Shown here one piece after another: positions 15,784-23,012 of a stretch of DNA of 37,115 bases; the stretch's first letter is position 1; each line of letters opens with the position of its first letter. Both the position numbers and the translations under genes were made by a program. The notes below the pieces were generated by a model. The model worked only from the letters and a program-made list of their open reading frames with translations, ran no database searches and was not told where the DNA came from. This DNA comes from Liquorilactobacillus aquaticus DSM 21051 (GTDB lineage: Bacteria; Bacillota; Bacilli; Lactobacillales; Lactobacillaceae). The DNA is taken from the NCBI RefSeq assembly GCF_001436755.1, contig NZ_AYZD01000017.1, forward strand, positions 373 to 37,487, written 5' to 3'.

Positions 15784-15817
15784 AAAAGAGATCTCCTATT
15801 AGAAGGAGTTCTTTTTT
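15784..15817 (+). terminator. Rho-independent terminator
   Basis: AAAAGAGATCTCCT pairs with AGGAGTTCTTTT (one internal mismatch) and the right arm ends in T6 (15812-15817). It terminates whatever plus-strand gene once preceded it, supporting an ancestral gene at about 15.5 kb. Confidence 0.65.
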
Positions 15818-15916
15818 ATTATATGAAAATATATTTCTTTAATTTTAAAAAAAGGTAAGGTATTTCATAAATTTTATAATATTATCTCTTTTTTAATCAA
15901 GCTTATTATAAAAAAA

Positions 15917-15965
15917 TTGACAATAATATATAAACATGATAGATTATTGTTGAAAATAATTTTCA
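15917..15965 (+). promoter_or_regulatory. Promoter plus palindromic operator of the rpiA-like operon
   Basis: TTGACA (15917-15922), 17 bases, TAGATT (15940-15945). The palindrome TGAAAATAATTTTCA at 15951-15965 (7-bp arms around one base) covers the start point. RpiR-type regulators bind such GAAA/TTTC palindromes, so the divergent RpiR protein is the likely ligand. Confidence 0.68.
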
Positions 15966-15990
15966 CAAAAATAAATCAAGTGAAATTTTA

Positions 15991-16677
15991 TTGAAGGGGA
16001 TGAGTGCAATAACTTTACTTATAGATGTAGCACTGCAGATGATCAAACCAAATATGACAGTTAGTTTAGGTGGTGGAAGCAATGTAAATAAATTAGCCAA
16101 AGCAATAGCGGAAAATATTCAATTTCCAATCAAAATATGTACGCCTTCCGAAATAACTAAGGCATCCTGTCAAAAACTTGGTTTTAAAATTTGGGAATTT
16201 GATCAACTTGAGCATTTAGATTTGGCATTTGATGGTTGTGACAGTATTGATTACGGGTTGCATGCTCTAAAAAGTAATGGTGGAATTCATGTATATGAGA
16301 AATTATTCGCGCAGGCAGCGGCAAAATATATAATCCTTACACCTTATTCCAGAATTAAACCAGAGTTAGATTCCAAGATTCCACTTACTTTGGAAGTCTT
16401 GGACAGTGCAGTATCAAGCGTAGATCACTTCGTTCATATGTTAGGGGGAACTTCGCAAATAAGGGAGGCCGCGGGTTACGCAGGGGCTGTCCGAACGCGC
16501 GATGGGAATCCTCTTGTAGATTGCTATTTCGGGGGTTGGGGTAATATTAAGGAAATAGATTTGATGTTGAGTCGGTTTAATGGAGTAGTTGGTACTTCTT
16601 ATTTTGACAAGATTGTAACTAATGTTTTAACCATAAATGGTAATAATAAGGTCGAGAACTTGGAAAGGGAGATATAG
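15991..16677 (+). CDS. rpiA: Divergent ribose-5-phosphate isomerase A homologue
   Basis: 228 aa, the usual RpiA length. The enzyme interconverts ribose-5-P and ribulose-5-P. SLGGGSNV replaces the usual GTGST phosphate loop, FDGCDSID corresponds to DGADEVD (both first Asp kept, Glu lost), ALKSNGG keeps the Lys, and YEKLFA keeps the general-base Glu. The catalytic residues are thus mostly present but the loops are altered, suggesting a paralogue for a different phosphosugar. The start is unclear: TTG 15991 or ATG 16000, with AAGGGG lying too close to the latter. Two bases separate it from the oxidoreductase gene. Control by the adjacent RpiR regulator fits a catabolic, not housekeeping, role. 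Confidence 0.78.
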   Translation: MKGMSAITLLIDVALQMIKPNMTVSLGGGSNVNKLAKAIAENIQFPIKICTPSEITKASCQKLGFKIWEFDQLEHLDLAFDGCDSIDYGLHALKSNGGIHVYEKLFAQAAAKYIILTPYSRIKPELDSKIPLTLEVLDSAVSSVDHFVHMLGGTSQIREAAGYAGAVRTRDGNPLVDCYFGGWGNIKEIDLMLSRFNGVVGTSYFDKIVTNVLTINGNNKVENLEREI

Positions 16678-16679
16678 AT

Positions 16680-17660
16680 ATGAAAAAATACAATTGGGGC
16701 ATGGTTGGAACGGGTTGGATTGCGCATGAAATGGCGGATGCACTCAATGCAGTTAATGGAGAAATATATGCTGTTGCAGATGTAAAAGAAGAGATGCTAA
16801 AAAAATTTGCTACTGAAAAGAAAATTTCAAAAACATATAGTGATCCAGACAGACTTGTAGAAGATCCAAATGTCGATGTTATTTATATCGCTACTCCACA
16901 TACGTACCACTATGAATATATCAAAAAAGCGTTGAATGCTGGAAAAAATGTTTTCTGCGAAAAAGCAATCACTGTTAATTCTAAACAATTTGATGAAGTT
17001 CAAAAGTTAGCGAAAGAAAAGAACCTTATTTTGACAGAGGGTTTTACTTTATATCACATGCCAATCTATAATAAAATAAAAAAAATAGTGGATGATGGTG
17101 CTTTAGGTGATATCAAGCTAGTGCAAGTTAACTTTGGCAGCTTAAAAGATTACGATCCGAAGAACCGCTTCTTCAATAAGGATCTTGCAGGAGGGGCATT
17201 ATTGGATATCGGTGGATATGCGACCGCTTTTGCACGTACCTTTCTGGCGGAGCAGCCTAACGTTACCCTTACTACAGTAAAATATTTTGAAACCGGTGTT
17301 GATGAACAATCTGGGATTATTTTAAAAAACTCTAAGGAACAATTAGCTGTTATGGCTCTTTCGATGCGTGCAAAACAGCCCAAGCGTGGAGTGATATCGG
17401 GTACTAAAGGATATATTGAGGTTAATAATTATCCTCGAGCAACTAAAGCCAGTATAACTTACACTGAAGATTCTCATACACAAGTTGAAAAAGAAATTAC
17501 AGCTGGGGATGCTAAAGAAGCGTTACATTATGAAGTTGAAGATATGCAGCGCTATATCGAACAAGGACATGACGATGGTCAGTTGTCGATTTCTCATGAT
17601 GTATCACACATCTTGAGCAATGTTAGAAACGCTTGGGGAATGAAGTATCCGTTTGATTAA
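16680..17660 (+). CDS. Gfo/Idh/MocA-family NAD(P)-dependent oxidoreductase
   Basis: 326 aa. N-terminal Rossmann fold (MVGTGWIAHEMA, residues 8-19), then FCEKAITVN at 92-100, where Ala96 takes the place of the usual Pro of the EKP motif. The C-terminal beta-sheet domain includes GGALLDIGGYA (dihydrodiol dehydrogenase-like rather than inositol dehydrogenase-like). Its catalytic residues are of the glucose-fructose oxidoreductase/dihydrodiol type. It follows the RpiA homologue by two bases with GGGAGA as its ribosome-binding site, so they act in one pathway, probably oxidising a sugar whose phosphate ester the RpiA paralogue isomerises. Confidence 0.88.
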   Translation: MKKYNWGMVGTGWIAHEMADALNAVNGEIYAVADVKEEMLKKFATEKKISKTYSDPDRLVEDPNVDVIYIATPHTYHYEYIKKALNAGKNVFCEKAITVNSKQFDEVQKLAKEKNLILTEGFTLYHMPIYNKIKKIVDDGALGDIKLVQVNFGSLKDYDPKNRFFNKDLAGGALLDIGGYATAFARTFLAEQPNVTLTTVKYFETGVDEQSGIILKNSKEQLAVMALSMRAKQPKRGVISGTKGYIEVNNYPRATKASITYTEDSHTQVEKEITAGDAKEALHYEVEDMQRYIEQGHDDGQLSISHDVSHILSNVRNAWGMKYPFD

Positions 17661-17770
17661 TGAAAAGAATATATTGAGGATGAATTTTGGCTGGCTGGTC
17701 ATTGAAGTCTAAGTTACCTCTTGGAAGTGATATCATACAAACGTGAAATCGACTTTTGGTTTTATTCTTG

Positions 17771-17814
17771 CTTAAGATGCTGTGTTAAATTGTGTTTGGG
17801 CACAGCTTCTTAAG
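17771..17814 (+). terminator. 14-bp hairpin after the oxidoreductase gene
   Basis: CTTAAGATGCTGTG (17771-17784) pairs with CACAGCTTCTTAAG (17801-17814) with one mismatch and a 16-base loop. Only TTTATTT follows, so termination may be weak. Confidence 0.5.
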
Positions 17815-17919
17815 TTTATTTGAATTATAATGGTAACATATCAAGGAAACAGTCTTTTTGTAACTTCATATTTATTATGAATTGGTTTCTATATCAAATT
17901 ATTTAGGGAGAAATTACTT

Positions 17920-18585
17920 TTGAGATATAATATTTATCTAGTTAGGCATGGTCAAACAATTTTGAATCGATATGGGCGAATGCAAGGCTGGTGTGATTCG
18001 CCGTTAACTACAAAAGGGCGTACTGATGCTCATTCCACCGGCGATAATTTGGCACATATCAACTTTAATTACGCTTTTAGCAGTGATACAAAGCGTGCGC
18101 GCGAAACATGCAAAATTATTGTGGCAGAGAACAAAGCAACACAAGGTGATCTTAGCCCACGTTCTTTACATTACTTTCGAGAACAAAAATACGGCTATTT
18201 TGAAGGTTGTGATTCCAAACAAGCATGGTTAATGATTGGAGCTTCTCACAATTGTAAAAGTTTTAAAGAGATTATAAAGAATTATTCTATTGAACAGGCT
18301 CGTGATTTTGCTAAGTCAGCTGATCCTTTTCATGAAGCTGAAAATAATTTAGAATTTTGGAATAGATTAAATCAGGGGTTTAATTACTTGGACGAGGTTG
18401 CTGAGAATAATGACAATATATTATTGGTTAGTCATGGGACGACTATTCGCAGTATTGTTCACCACTTTGATAGTAACATTGACATTTCCGTTAGTCCAAG
18501 CAACGGTTCAGTTACAAAACTTGTTTGTTCATCTGGAAAAATAGAAGTTGCGTATTTCAATCGTTATGATAAACGAAAGTATTAA
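17920..18585 (+). CDS. Histidine phosphatase superfamily protein (phosphoglycerate-mutase-like)
   Basis: 221 aa. TTG start with TTAGGGAGA at 17902-17910. LVRHGQT at 7-13 supplies the phosphorylated His10, GRMQGWCDSPLT follows, and LLVSHGTTIRS near 165-175 holds the second His. It is a GpmB/CobC-type cytoplasmic phosphatase. The middle region (about 85-140) is longer than in the core fold, with the YGYFEG motif typical of lactic acid bacterial members. It stands alone between terminators, so its substrate, probably a phosphosugar or phospho-metabolite, is not indicated by context. Confidence 0.87.
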   Translation: MRYNIYLVRHGQTILNRYGRMQGWCDSPLTTKGRTDAHSTGDNLAHINFNYAFSSDTKRARETCKIIVAENKATQGDLSPRSLHYFREQKYGYFEGCDSKQAWLMIGASHNCKSFKEIIKNYSIEQARDFAKSADPFHEAENNLEFWNRLNQGFNYLDEVAENNDNILLVSHGTTIRSIVHHFDSNIDISVSPSNGSVTKLVCSSGKIEVAYFNRYDKRKY

Positions 18586-18610
18586 CTGAATCTATCTTAA
18601 TTAAAGGAAT

Positions 18611-18643
18611 TATGCAAGAATCTTGGCACAAAGATATTGCATA
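18611..18643 (+). other. Hairpin TATGCAA...TTGCATA
   Basis: 7-bp outer arms (18611-18617, 18637-18643) enclose a 5-bp inner stem ATCTT/AAGAT with a 6-base loop. It lies 26 bases after the phosphatase stop and before the large terminator, with no T-run. Confidence 0.4.
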
Positions 18644-18672
18644 GAACTAGCTAAGTTGATCGATTCAAAAAT

Positions 18673-18754
18673 AAAAAAGGCCAGGGATATAAGCGAGTAT
18701 GGTTAAAAGCAACACTGCTTTACCATGTTTTCGCTGGTATTCTCTGGCTTTTTT
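18673..18754 (+). terminator. Large multi-stem terminator
   Basis: AAAAAAGGCCAGGGATA pairs (small bulge) with TATTCTCTGGCTTTTTT. Inside it AGCGA pairs with TCGCT, and at the top ATGGTTAAAAGC nearly pairs with GCTTTACCAT. The 3' side ends in T6. The result is an unusually long stem of about 80 bases with A/T runs on both sides, so it should work in both directions. Confidence 0.72.
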
Positions 18755-18898
18755 GTTTGTTTTGATTACAATGATTTGATCGATTCACTGATTAAATATA
18801 ATAATGAAAATTTATTTATTCTGTGACCGTTGAGTTGTGTATCATATAGGACTTAGTTAAAAGAGAATGTTAATATTTGGTCAGGTTATTAGAATGTT

Positions 18899-18970
18899 CA
18901 AGGTTCGCACCTTTGATGTGGATTTAATCAACCCACACGTTCATGGACTCCAACTTAATTGTTGGGGTCT
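18899..18970 (+). ncRNA. Candidate structured RNA: three consecutive stem-loops in a gene-free region
   Basis: Within 72 bases lie AAGGT-TCGC-ACCTT (18900-18913), TGTGG...CCACA (18917-18937) and a 10-bp stem GGACTCCAAC/GTTGGGGTCT with loop TTAATT (18945-18970). A further CCCCC-GAAA-GTGGG stem lies at 19081-19094. Short open frames overlap here, but none has a convincing start or known motif. The 611-base gap 18586-19196 otherwise holds only the two hairpins listed above. No riboswitch class is recognised. Confidence 0.3.
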
Positions 18971-19196
18971 ATTTGCTTGCTTAAAATTATCTTTTTATGG
19001 AATTTTGTTTCAGAAGGCGTATTTAATCAAATGTATGTTAGAAACATAAATATACGGAGATGTTGTCAGGTTTCAAAAGACCCCCGAAAGTGGGCAAACA
19101 AATTAGGCGATAATTATGGTTTACGTAAAATTTTGCAGATATGAGTTTCTCACTACCTTTTTCGAGGATTGTTCTTTAAAATTACACTCCGCTTAC

Positions 19197-19778
19197 TCAA
19201 AGCCGCTCTGAGGTTATTGTTGCACGTAGTTCTTGCTGCAGCATACCCATTAACTCTGTTTGCTGCCGAATCCAATCTGGATTAGCTGTATTGTTTAATG
19301 CGAAACGAATAGAAGTAAGTGACAGTTCACTGTAAAAATGTGCCAAAAAATCAATTGAGAATTGATTGTTCAAATTCTCCTGTAGCAAATAGTTTTTGCA
19401 AGCTTCAAATGTGATTTGTCTAAGCCTAAATTCTAAAGTAATTGACGTCTCATGCAGATCAAGCAAAGCATTTAGCGCATCAGAATTTTTTGACAAATTC
19501 AAAAAAATATTTGTCAGCGATTCTAAAATTGTTTCAGTATTAAATTCAGAAAATTTTTGTTTGATTTCGAAAGCAAAATCTTCACTAAGTAATTGAATGA
19601 TTTGGTCTAATAAATCGTATTTATCTTTAAAATGATCGTAGAAAGTCGACTTGGCAATTTCAGCTTCTGTATAAATTTTTGCAACCGTTATTTTTTTAAA
19701 GGGCATTTTACCAAGTAAATTTAAAAAAGTTTGAATAATAGTACGCCGTGTTTTTTTTACTCGAATATCGGTAGTCAT
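19197..19778 (-). CDS. TetR-family regulator
   Basis: 193 aa starting at the ATG at 19778, which has GGAGG eight bases upstream. The HTH is ITVAKIYTEAEIAKSTFYDHFKDKYDLL (about 30-57), typical TetR. The C-terminal domain resembles the TetR_C_7/DhaS-like group. It is divergent from the M24 peptidase gene at 19943 with a 164-base gap carrying an inverted repeat, so it probably controls the peptidase-YitT pair as well as itself. Confidence 0.88.
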   Translation of the reverse strand: MTTDIRVKKTRRTIIQTFLNLLGKMPFKKITVAKIYTEAEIAKSTFYDHFKDKYDLLDQIIQLLSEDFAFEIKQKFSEFNTETILESLTNIFLNLSKNSDALNALLDLHETSITLEFRLRQITFEACKNYLLQENLNNQFSIDFLAHFYSELSLTSIRFALNNTANPDWIRQQTELMGMLQQELRATITSERL

Positions 19779-19825
19779 ATGCTTAACCTCCATCTACTTT
19801 TCCTACTATAGCACATGCAAATGTT

Positions 19826-19875
19826 TGATAACCTACTTTTTCGTTAATTTTGCGTGTTGTTTTAAAGGTTAATCA
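19826..19875. promoter_or_regulatory. Inverted repeat TGATAACCT / AGGTTAATCA between TetR and M24 genes
   Basis: TGATAACCT (19826-19834) and AGGTTAATCA (19866-19875) are inverted copies with one extra base, 31 bases apart. They may be two half-sites for the TetR protein. Spacing is larger than a usual TetR operator, so the call is tentative. Confidence 0.35.
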
Positions 19876-19942
19876 GCTTTATCATGACGTTGAAATTCAA
19901 AAATATATAATTTTCAACAAATTGAGTAAAGGGAGTATTGCT

Positions 19943-21064
19943 ATGCAAACTTTAGAAAAAGAATTAAAAGAGCGACTAACGATCTTGCAAGATAATTTGA
20001 AGCAGGCTGAATTAGATGCGTATGTCATTACCAACCAAGAAGACATTTGGTATTTTACAAATATTAATTACAAACCTGAACAGCGTCCGTTCATATTTGT
20101 AGTTTATCCTGATAAGAAACCACTGTTTATTGTTCCACAATTAGAGGCAGATCATTTCAATGTTTCATATTTTGATTATGAGATGGACAATTACTTTGAT
20201 GTTACTTCCAAGTCTGGTCAGAACTGGTATGACGTATTAACAAGGTACCTCACTTCTTCAGCAAAAGTGGGGATCGAAAGTAATGGTGAATTGCTAATAA
20301 CTAGATTTACACCTGAGATCAATTGGGAGACAGGCTTCTTCATTCAAAACCAACGAATGATCAAGAGTGACTATGAATTAGAAAAACTGCAATATGTTTC
20401 AGATATTTGCAGCAATGTAGTACAGCAAACGTTGAAAATATCTCATGCAGGCACAAAAGTAATGGATACTTATGCTATTGCAATGAAAGTCGGTGCGGAA
20501 GAATTAGCAAAGCATTTTAGTTTGGAAAACCGCACAATTAACGCAGTTTGGCCAGCTAAATACAGCTTTATGCCACATAGTATTCCAGATGTTAATTCTA
20601 CACTTGGTGCAGGACCGAATATCGATATTGCACTTTTCAACCTTCAAGGATACGCAGCTGAATGCGAACGAACTTTTTTTGTTGAAAACCCAACAGACGA
20701 AGAAAGAAAGCATTTTGAACAAATGATGACGGCAAGAAAACTCTTCTTGGAAAACTTAAAACCTGGTAATAAAGCAAGTGATATTGAAAGAATAGTAGAT
20801 AGCTACTTTGAAAAAGAAGGTCTTTCTAATCGCATCTTGCATCGCCCAGGTCATGGGATCGGTTTAAATAATCATGAATGGCCAACATTGTCGTTTGGTA
20901 ATGATGCTGTCCTGCAAGAGAACATGGTAGTTTCTGTAGAACCTGCTATTTACTTCGAAAATCAAGGCGGTTATCGTCATTCTGATACGGCATTGATCAC
21001 TAAGGATGGTTATCAACTGATGACGCAGGCTCCAACTAAGCTTGAAGATCTAATTTTGAAATAA
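19943..21064 (+). CDS. M24-family peptidase-like protein (creatinase / Xaa-Pro peptidase fold) with altered metal ligands
   Basis: 373 aa from ATG 19943, preceded by AAAGGGAG at 19928-19935; the frame open from 19850 lacks a site. The N-terminal creatinase domain (1-135) is followed by a pita-bread M24 domain. In standard aminopeptidases five metal ligands D, D, H, E, E are conserved. Here the GYxxDxTR block reads GYAAECERTFF (second Asp to Glu), the first Asp is shifted by one, HRPGHGIGLNNHEWP and SVEPAIYF are kept, but the last Glu block is GGYRHSDTALIT. This is closer to metal-free creatinase and ectoine-hydrolase types. It is followed at 72 bases by a YitT permease, suggesting uptake and hydrolysis of a small amide or dipeptide-like compound. 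Confidence 0.82.
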   Translation: MQTLEKELKERLTILQDNLKQAELDAYVITNQEDIWYFTNINYKPEQRPFIFVVYPDKKPLFIVPQLEADHFNVSYFDYEMDNYFDVTSKSGQNWYDVLTRYLTSSAKVGIESNGELLITRFTPEINWETGFFIQNQRMIKSDYELEKLQYVSDICSNVVQQTLKISHAGTKVMDTYAIAMKVGAEELAKHFSLENRTINAVWPAKYSFMPHSIPDVNSTLGAGPNIDIALFNLQGYAAECERTFFVENPTDEERKHFEQMMTARKLFLENLKPGNKASDIERIVDSYFEKEGLSNRILHRPGHGIGLNNHEWPTLSFGNDAVLQENMVVSVEPAIYFENQGGYRHSDTALITKDGYQLMTQAPTKLEDLILK

Positions 21065-21069
21065 TTGAT

Positions 21070-21111
21070 ATTAAAACGGCCGTAAGAAAGAAAACTTATC
21101 GTCGTTTTAAT
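21070..21111 (+). other. 17-bp imperfect hairpin between M24 and YitT genes
   Basis: ATTAAAACGGCCGTAAG (21070-21086) pairs with CTTATCGTCGTTTTAAT (21095-21111) apart from a central mismatch block. No T-run follows, so it is more likely an mRNA-processing or attenuating element than a full terminator. Confidence 0.45.
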
Positions 21112-21136
21112 ATCTTTACGAAAGGGAAACGTAAAA

Positions 21137-21985
21137 GTGGACAAACAAATTCTCTCTAACACCCGTAAGCTGCTGGTTGCTGTAGTTTACGGTTTATTAT
21201 CAGCGATAGGGATAAATTTATTTTTAAACTCCGCCCATGCATACTCTATTGGCGTGCCAGGTATTGCACAGTTATTGAATGGCCTGTTGAAATTTATCCA
21301 AATCAATTTGAGCATCAGTAATCTGGTAGTGATACTCAACATTCCATTAGTGATATTGTCACTACTTCTATTTGGTTGGAATTACACCCTATTTTCTTTG
21401 ACAGCTGTAGTCTCTAACGTTATTTTTCTAGGTATTATCCCAGAAATGTCGATACTGCAGGAACGTTTGACCAACACAATTGTTGGGAGTGTCATTATCG
21501 GTATTGGTATCGGATTATGTTTTCGCAACAGTTTTTCTACTGGGGGAACCGATGTTGTTGTCAGTTATATTCAGCAAAAGTACCATAAAGATATTGGCTT
21601 TGTAAACACAGTCATGAATGGTTTGATTTTAGGAATAACGGCAATCTTTTTCGGTATTCCAGGGACTGTCTATAGTTTGATCAGTATGGTCGCAACCAGT
21701 TATGTGATGGATAAAATTTATATCCAGCAAAAGAATGTGACATTGGTTGTTTTTACTAAGCAACCAGCAGCTTTAACAAAAAAGTTGCGTAATTACAGCC
21801 ACGGGGCAACGCTATTTCCAGGCAAGGGAATTTATGCCGAACAAGAAACAGATATGCTTTTGATGTTGATTCAGAAAAATGAGATTTCGTTCCTGAAAAA
21901 AATGATCCTTGAAGGCGATCCGGATGCCTTTATCAGTGTTCAAACCACAGATTTTGTTAGCGGAAACTATATTCGAAGATTTTAA
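21137..21985 (+). CDS. YitT-family membrane protein (DUF161 plus DUF2179)
   Basis: 282 aa. GTG start with AAAGGG upstream. Five hydrophobic segments occupy 1-195, with the family motif FRNSFSTGGTDVV. The C-terminal DUF2179 domain (about 200-282) has NVTLVVFTKQP and HGATLFPGKGIYAEQETDMLLML, the usual cytosolic ligand-binding-like domain. Members are putative transporters with no firm substrate. It is in one unit with the M24 protein, under the divergent TetR. Confidence 0.88.
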   Translation: MDKQILSNTRKLLVAVVYGLLSAIGINLFLNSAHAYSIGVPGIAQLLNGLLKFIQINLSISNLVVILNIPLVILSLLLFGWNYTLFSLTAVVSNVIFLGIIPEMSILQERLTNTIVGSVIIGIGIGLCFRNSFSTGGTDVVVSYIQQKYHKDIGFVNTVMNGLILGITAIFFGIPGTVYSLISMVATSYVMDKIYIQQKNVTLVVFTKQPAALTKKLRNYSHGATLFPGKGIYAEQETDMLLMLIQKNEISFLKKMILEGDPDAFISVQTTDFVSGNYIRRF

Positions 21986-22047
21986 ACCTCGACAATATTC
22001 TGCAACGGCTAAATGCAAACAAGCCAGCATATGTGTTAGATATATAG

Positions 22048-22311
22048 TCAAAAACTTATGTTATCTCTTCTGCCATAGCCTAGATATACTTGAGAAAGTT
22101 CGGTAAAAAAAGAAACGGCTTTCGCAGAAAGCGGAGTTTTAAAGGATAGGAAAGATAATTGGCTTTTGAGATGTGCTGCTACAAATTGTTCGTTCTTTCC
22201 TTTATTCAAATTATTTCTGGCATTTATGAAAAGTTCGCGTTCAGCATTTTTCAGACTATTATCTGAAATTAATTCATCCAGTTCTTCCCAGATTAAGATT
22301 CGGTTTTTCAC
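22048..22311 (-). CDS. EntA_Immun-type bacteriocin immunity protein, orphan
   Basis: 87 aa with a GTG start at 22311 (GGAG nine bases upstream; TTG 22317 is too close). All-helical, charged, no membrane segment. The layout matches the pediocin-like immunity family: a Glu-rich first helix (WEELDELISDN), AERELFINARNNLNKGK, AAHLKSQLSFLSF, then a final helix AVSFFTELSQVYL. Such proteins form four-helix bundles that protect the man-PTS receptor from class IIa bacteriocins. No structural bacteriocin gene lies beside it, so it is probably an orphan immunity gene, common in lactic acid bacteria. Confidence 0.65.
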   Translation of the reverse strand: MKNRILIWEELDELISDNSLKNAERELFINARNNLNKGKNEQFVAAHLKSQLSFLSFKTPLSAKAVSFFTELSQVYLGYGRRDNISF

Positions 22312-22433
22312 AAACAATCACTCCAAAGTTTATTTATTGCCATAAGTATAACAGATTTGTGACATGCTGAAGCATGACCTAAGACGGAAGATAGCACGTC
22401 AGGACCTCATACAACCTATTGTCCCTAATAATA

Positions 22434-22480
22434 AAAAAGAAACAAAATTCCACTAAAGCCATGGAATTTTGTTTCTTTTT
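22434..22480 (-). terminator. 19-bp perfect bidirectional terminator
   Basis: 22434-22452 (AAAAAGAAACAAAATTCCA) is exactly inverted at 22462-22480 with a 9-base loop. Read leftward it ends in a T-run and closes the MFS / dehydrogenase / UPF0303 operon. Confidence 0.85.
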
Positions 22481-22527
22481 AACTATAGATCGAGACCAGC
22501 CTTACAGTTAAGTTAAAGTTGATAAAA

Positions 22528-22989
22528 TCATTGTAATTTTTTAAGCTCGGTCAATGCAGCATAAGCTAGTTCATGATCTTCTTCATCGGTTAAACCGGAG
22601 ATAACTAGTACACCACTGAACCCAACAGTGGAAACATTTAATGGAAAGCCGCCGCCGACGATTGCATAATCGGTCGGAGAACAGCCGCTGGATTCAAAGA
22701 AAACTTTATTATCAGCATTGTACACGGTTTTTTCGTATAGAGAACTGTGTTCATATTGGGCGACCACATTGTACTTTTTCTTTGCCCAAAGATTATTTTC
22801 AGCAGTTGTTTGGTCTCCAGCACTTAAAAAAACTAGTCTTGATCCCTTATATATTTCAACAACTATTTTTTGATAGTTTTCCTTACTGACTTTCTTGATA
22901 ACATTAACTAATTTAGGAACATCACTTAATGTGAAATGATTCAGAGTTGCCGTTTTTTCTTGTTCTGAAATCTCAGCTGTACTTTTCAT
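22528..22989 (-). CDS. UPF0303 / GlcG-HbpS (haem-degrading-like) family protein
   Basis: 153 aa from the ATG at 22989, which has GGAGG eight bases upstream; an upstream ATG at 23004 has no site. The fold marker is YAIVGGGFPLNVSTVGFSGVLVISGL with DHELAYAAL, the core of this small alpha/beta family (PF03928-like). Members often sit beside sugar oxidoreductases, and their biochemistry is poorly defined. It is the third gene of a leftward operon (23 bases behind the dehydrogenase) with an MFS sugar transporter, so a role as accessory or metabolite-handling protein in cyclitol use is inferred. Confidence 0.78.
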   Translation of the reverse strand: MKSTAEISEQEKTATLNHFTLSDVPKLVNVIKKVSKENYQKIVVEIYKGSRLVFLSAGDQTTAENNLWAKKKYNVVAQYEHSSLYEKTVYNADNKVFFESSGCSPTDYAIVGGGFPLNVSTVGFSGVLVISGLTDEEDHELAYAALTELKKLQ

Positions 22990-23012
22990 ATTTAACCTCC
23001 ACATTTTCTAGA

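Noticed and set aside
18867-19144. Two overlapping ~60-aa plus-strand frames
   Set aside because: Composition is not protein-like (many Cys, Trp and Phe without pattern), no ribosome-binding site precedes them, and the sequence is dominated by hairpins.
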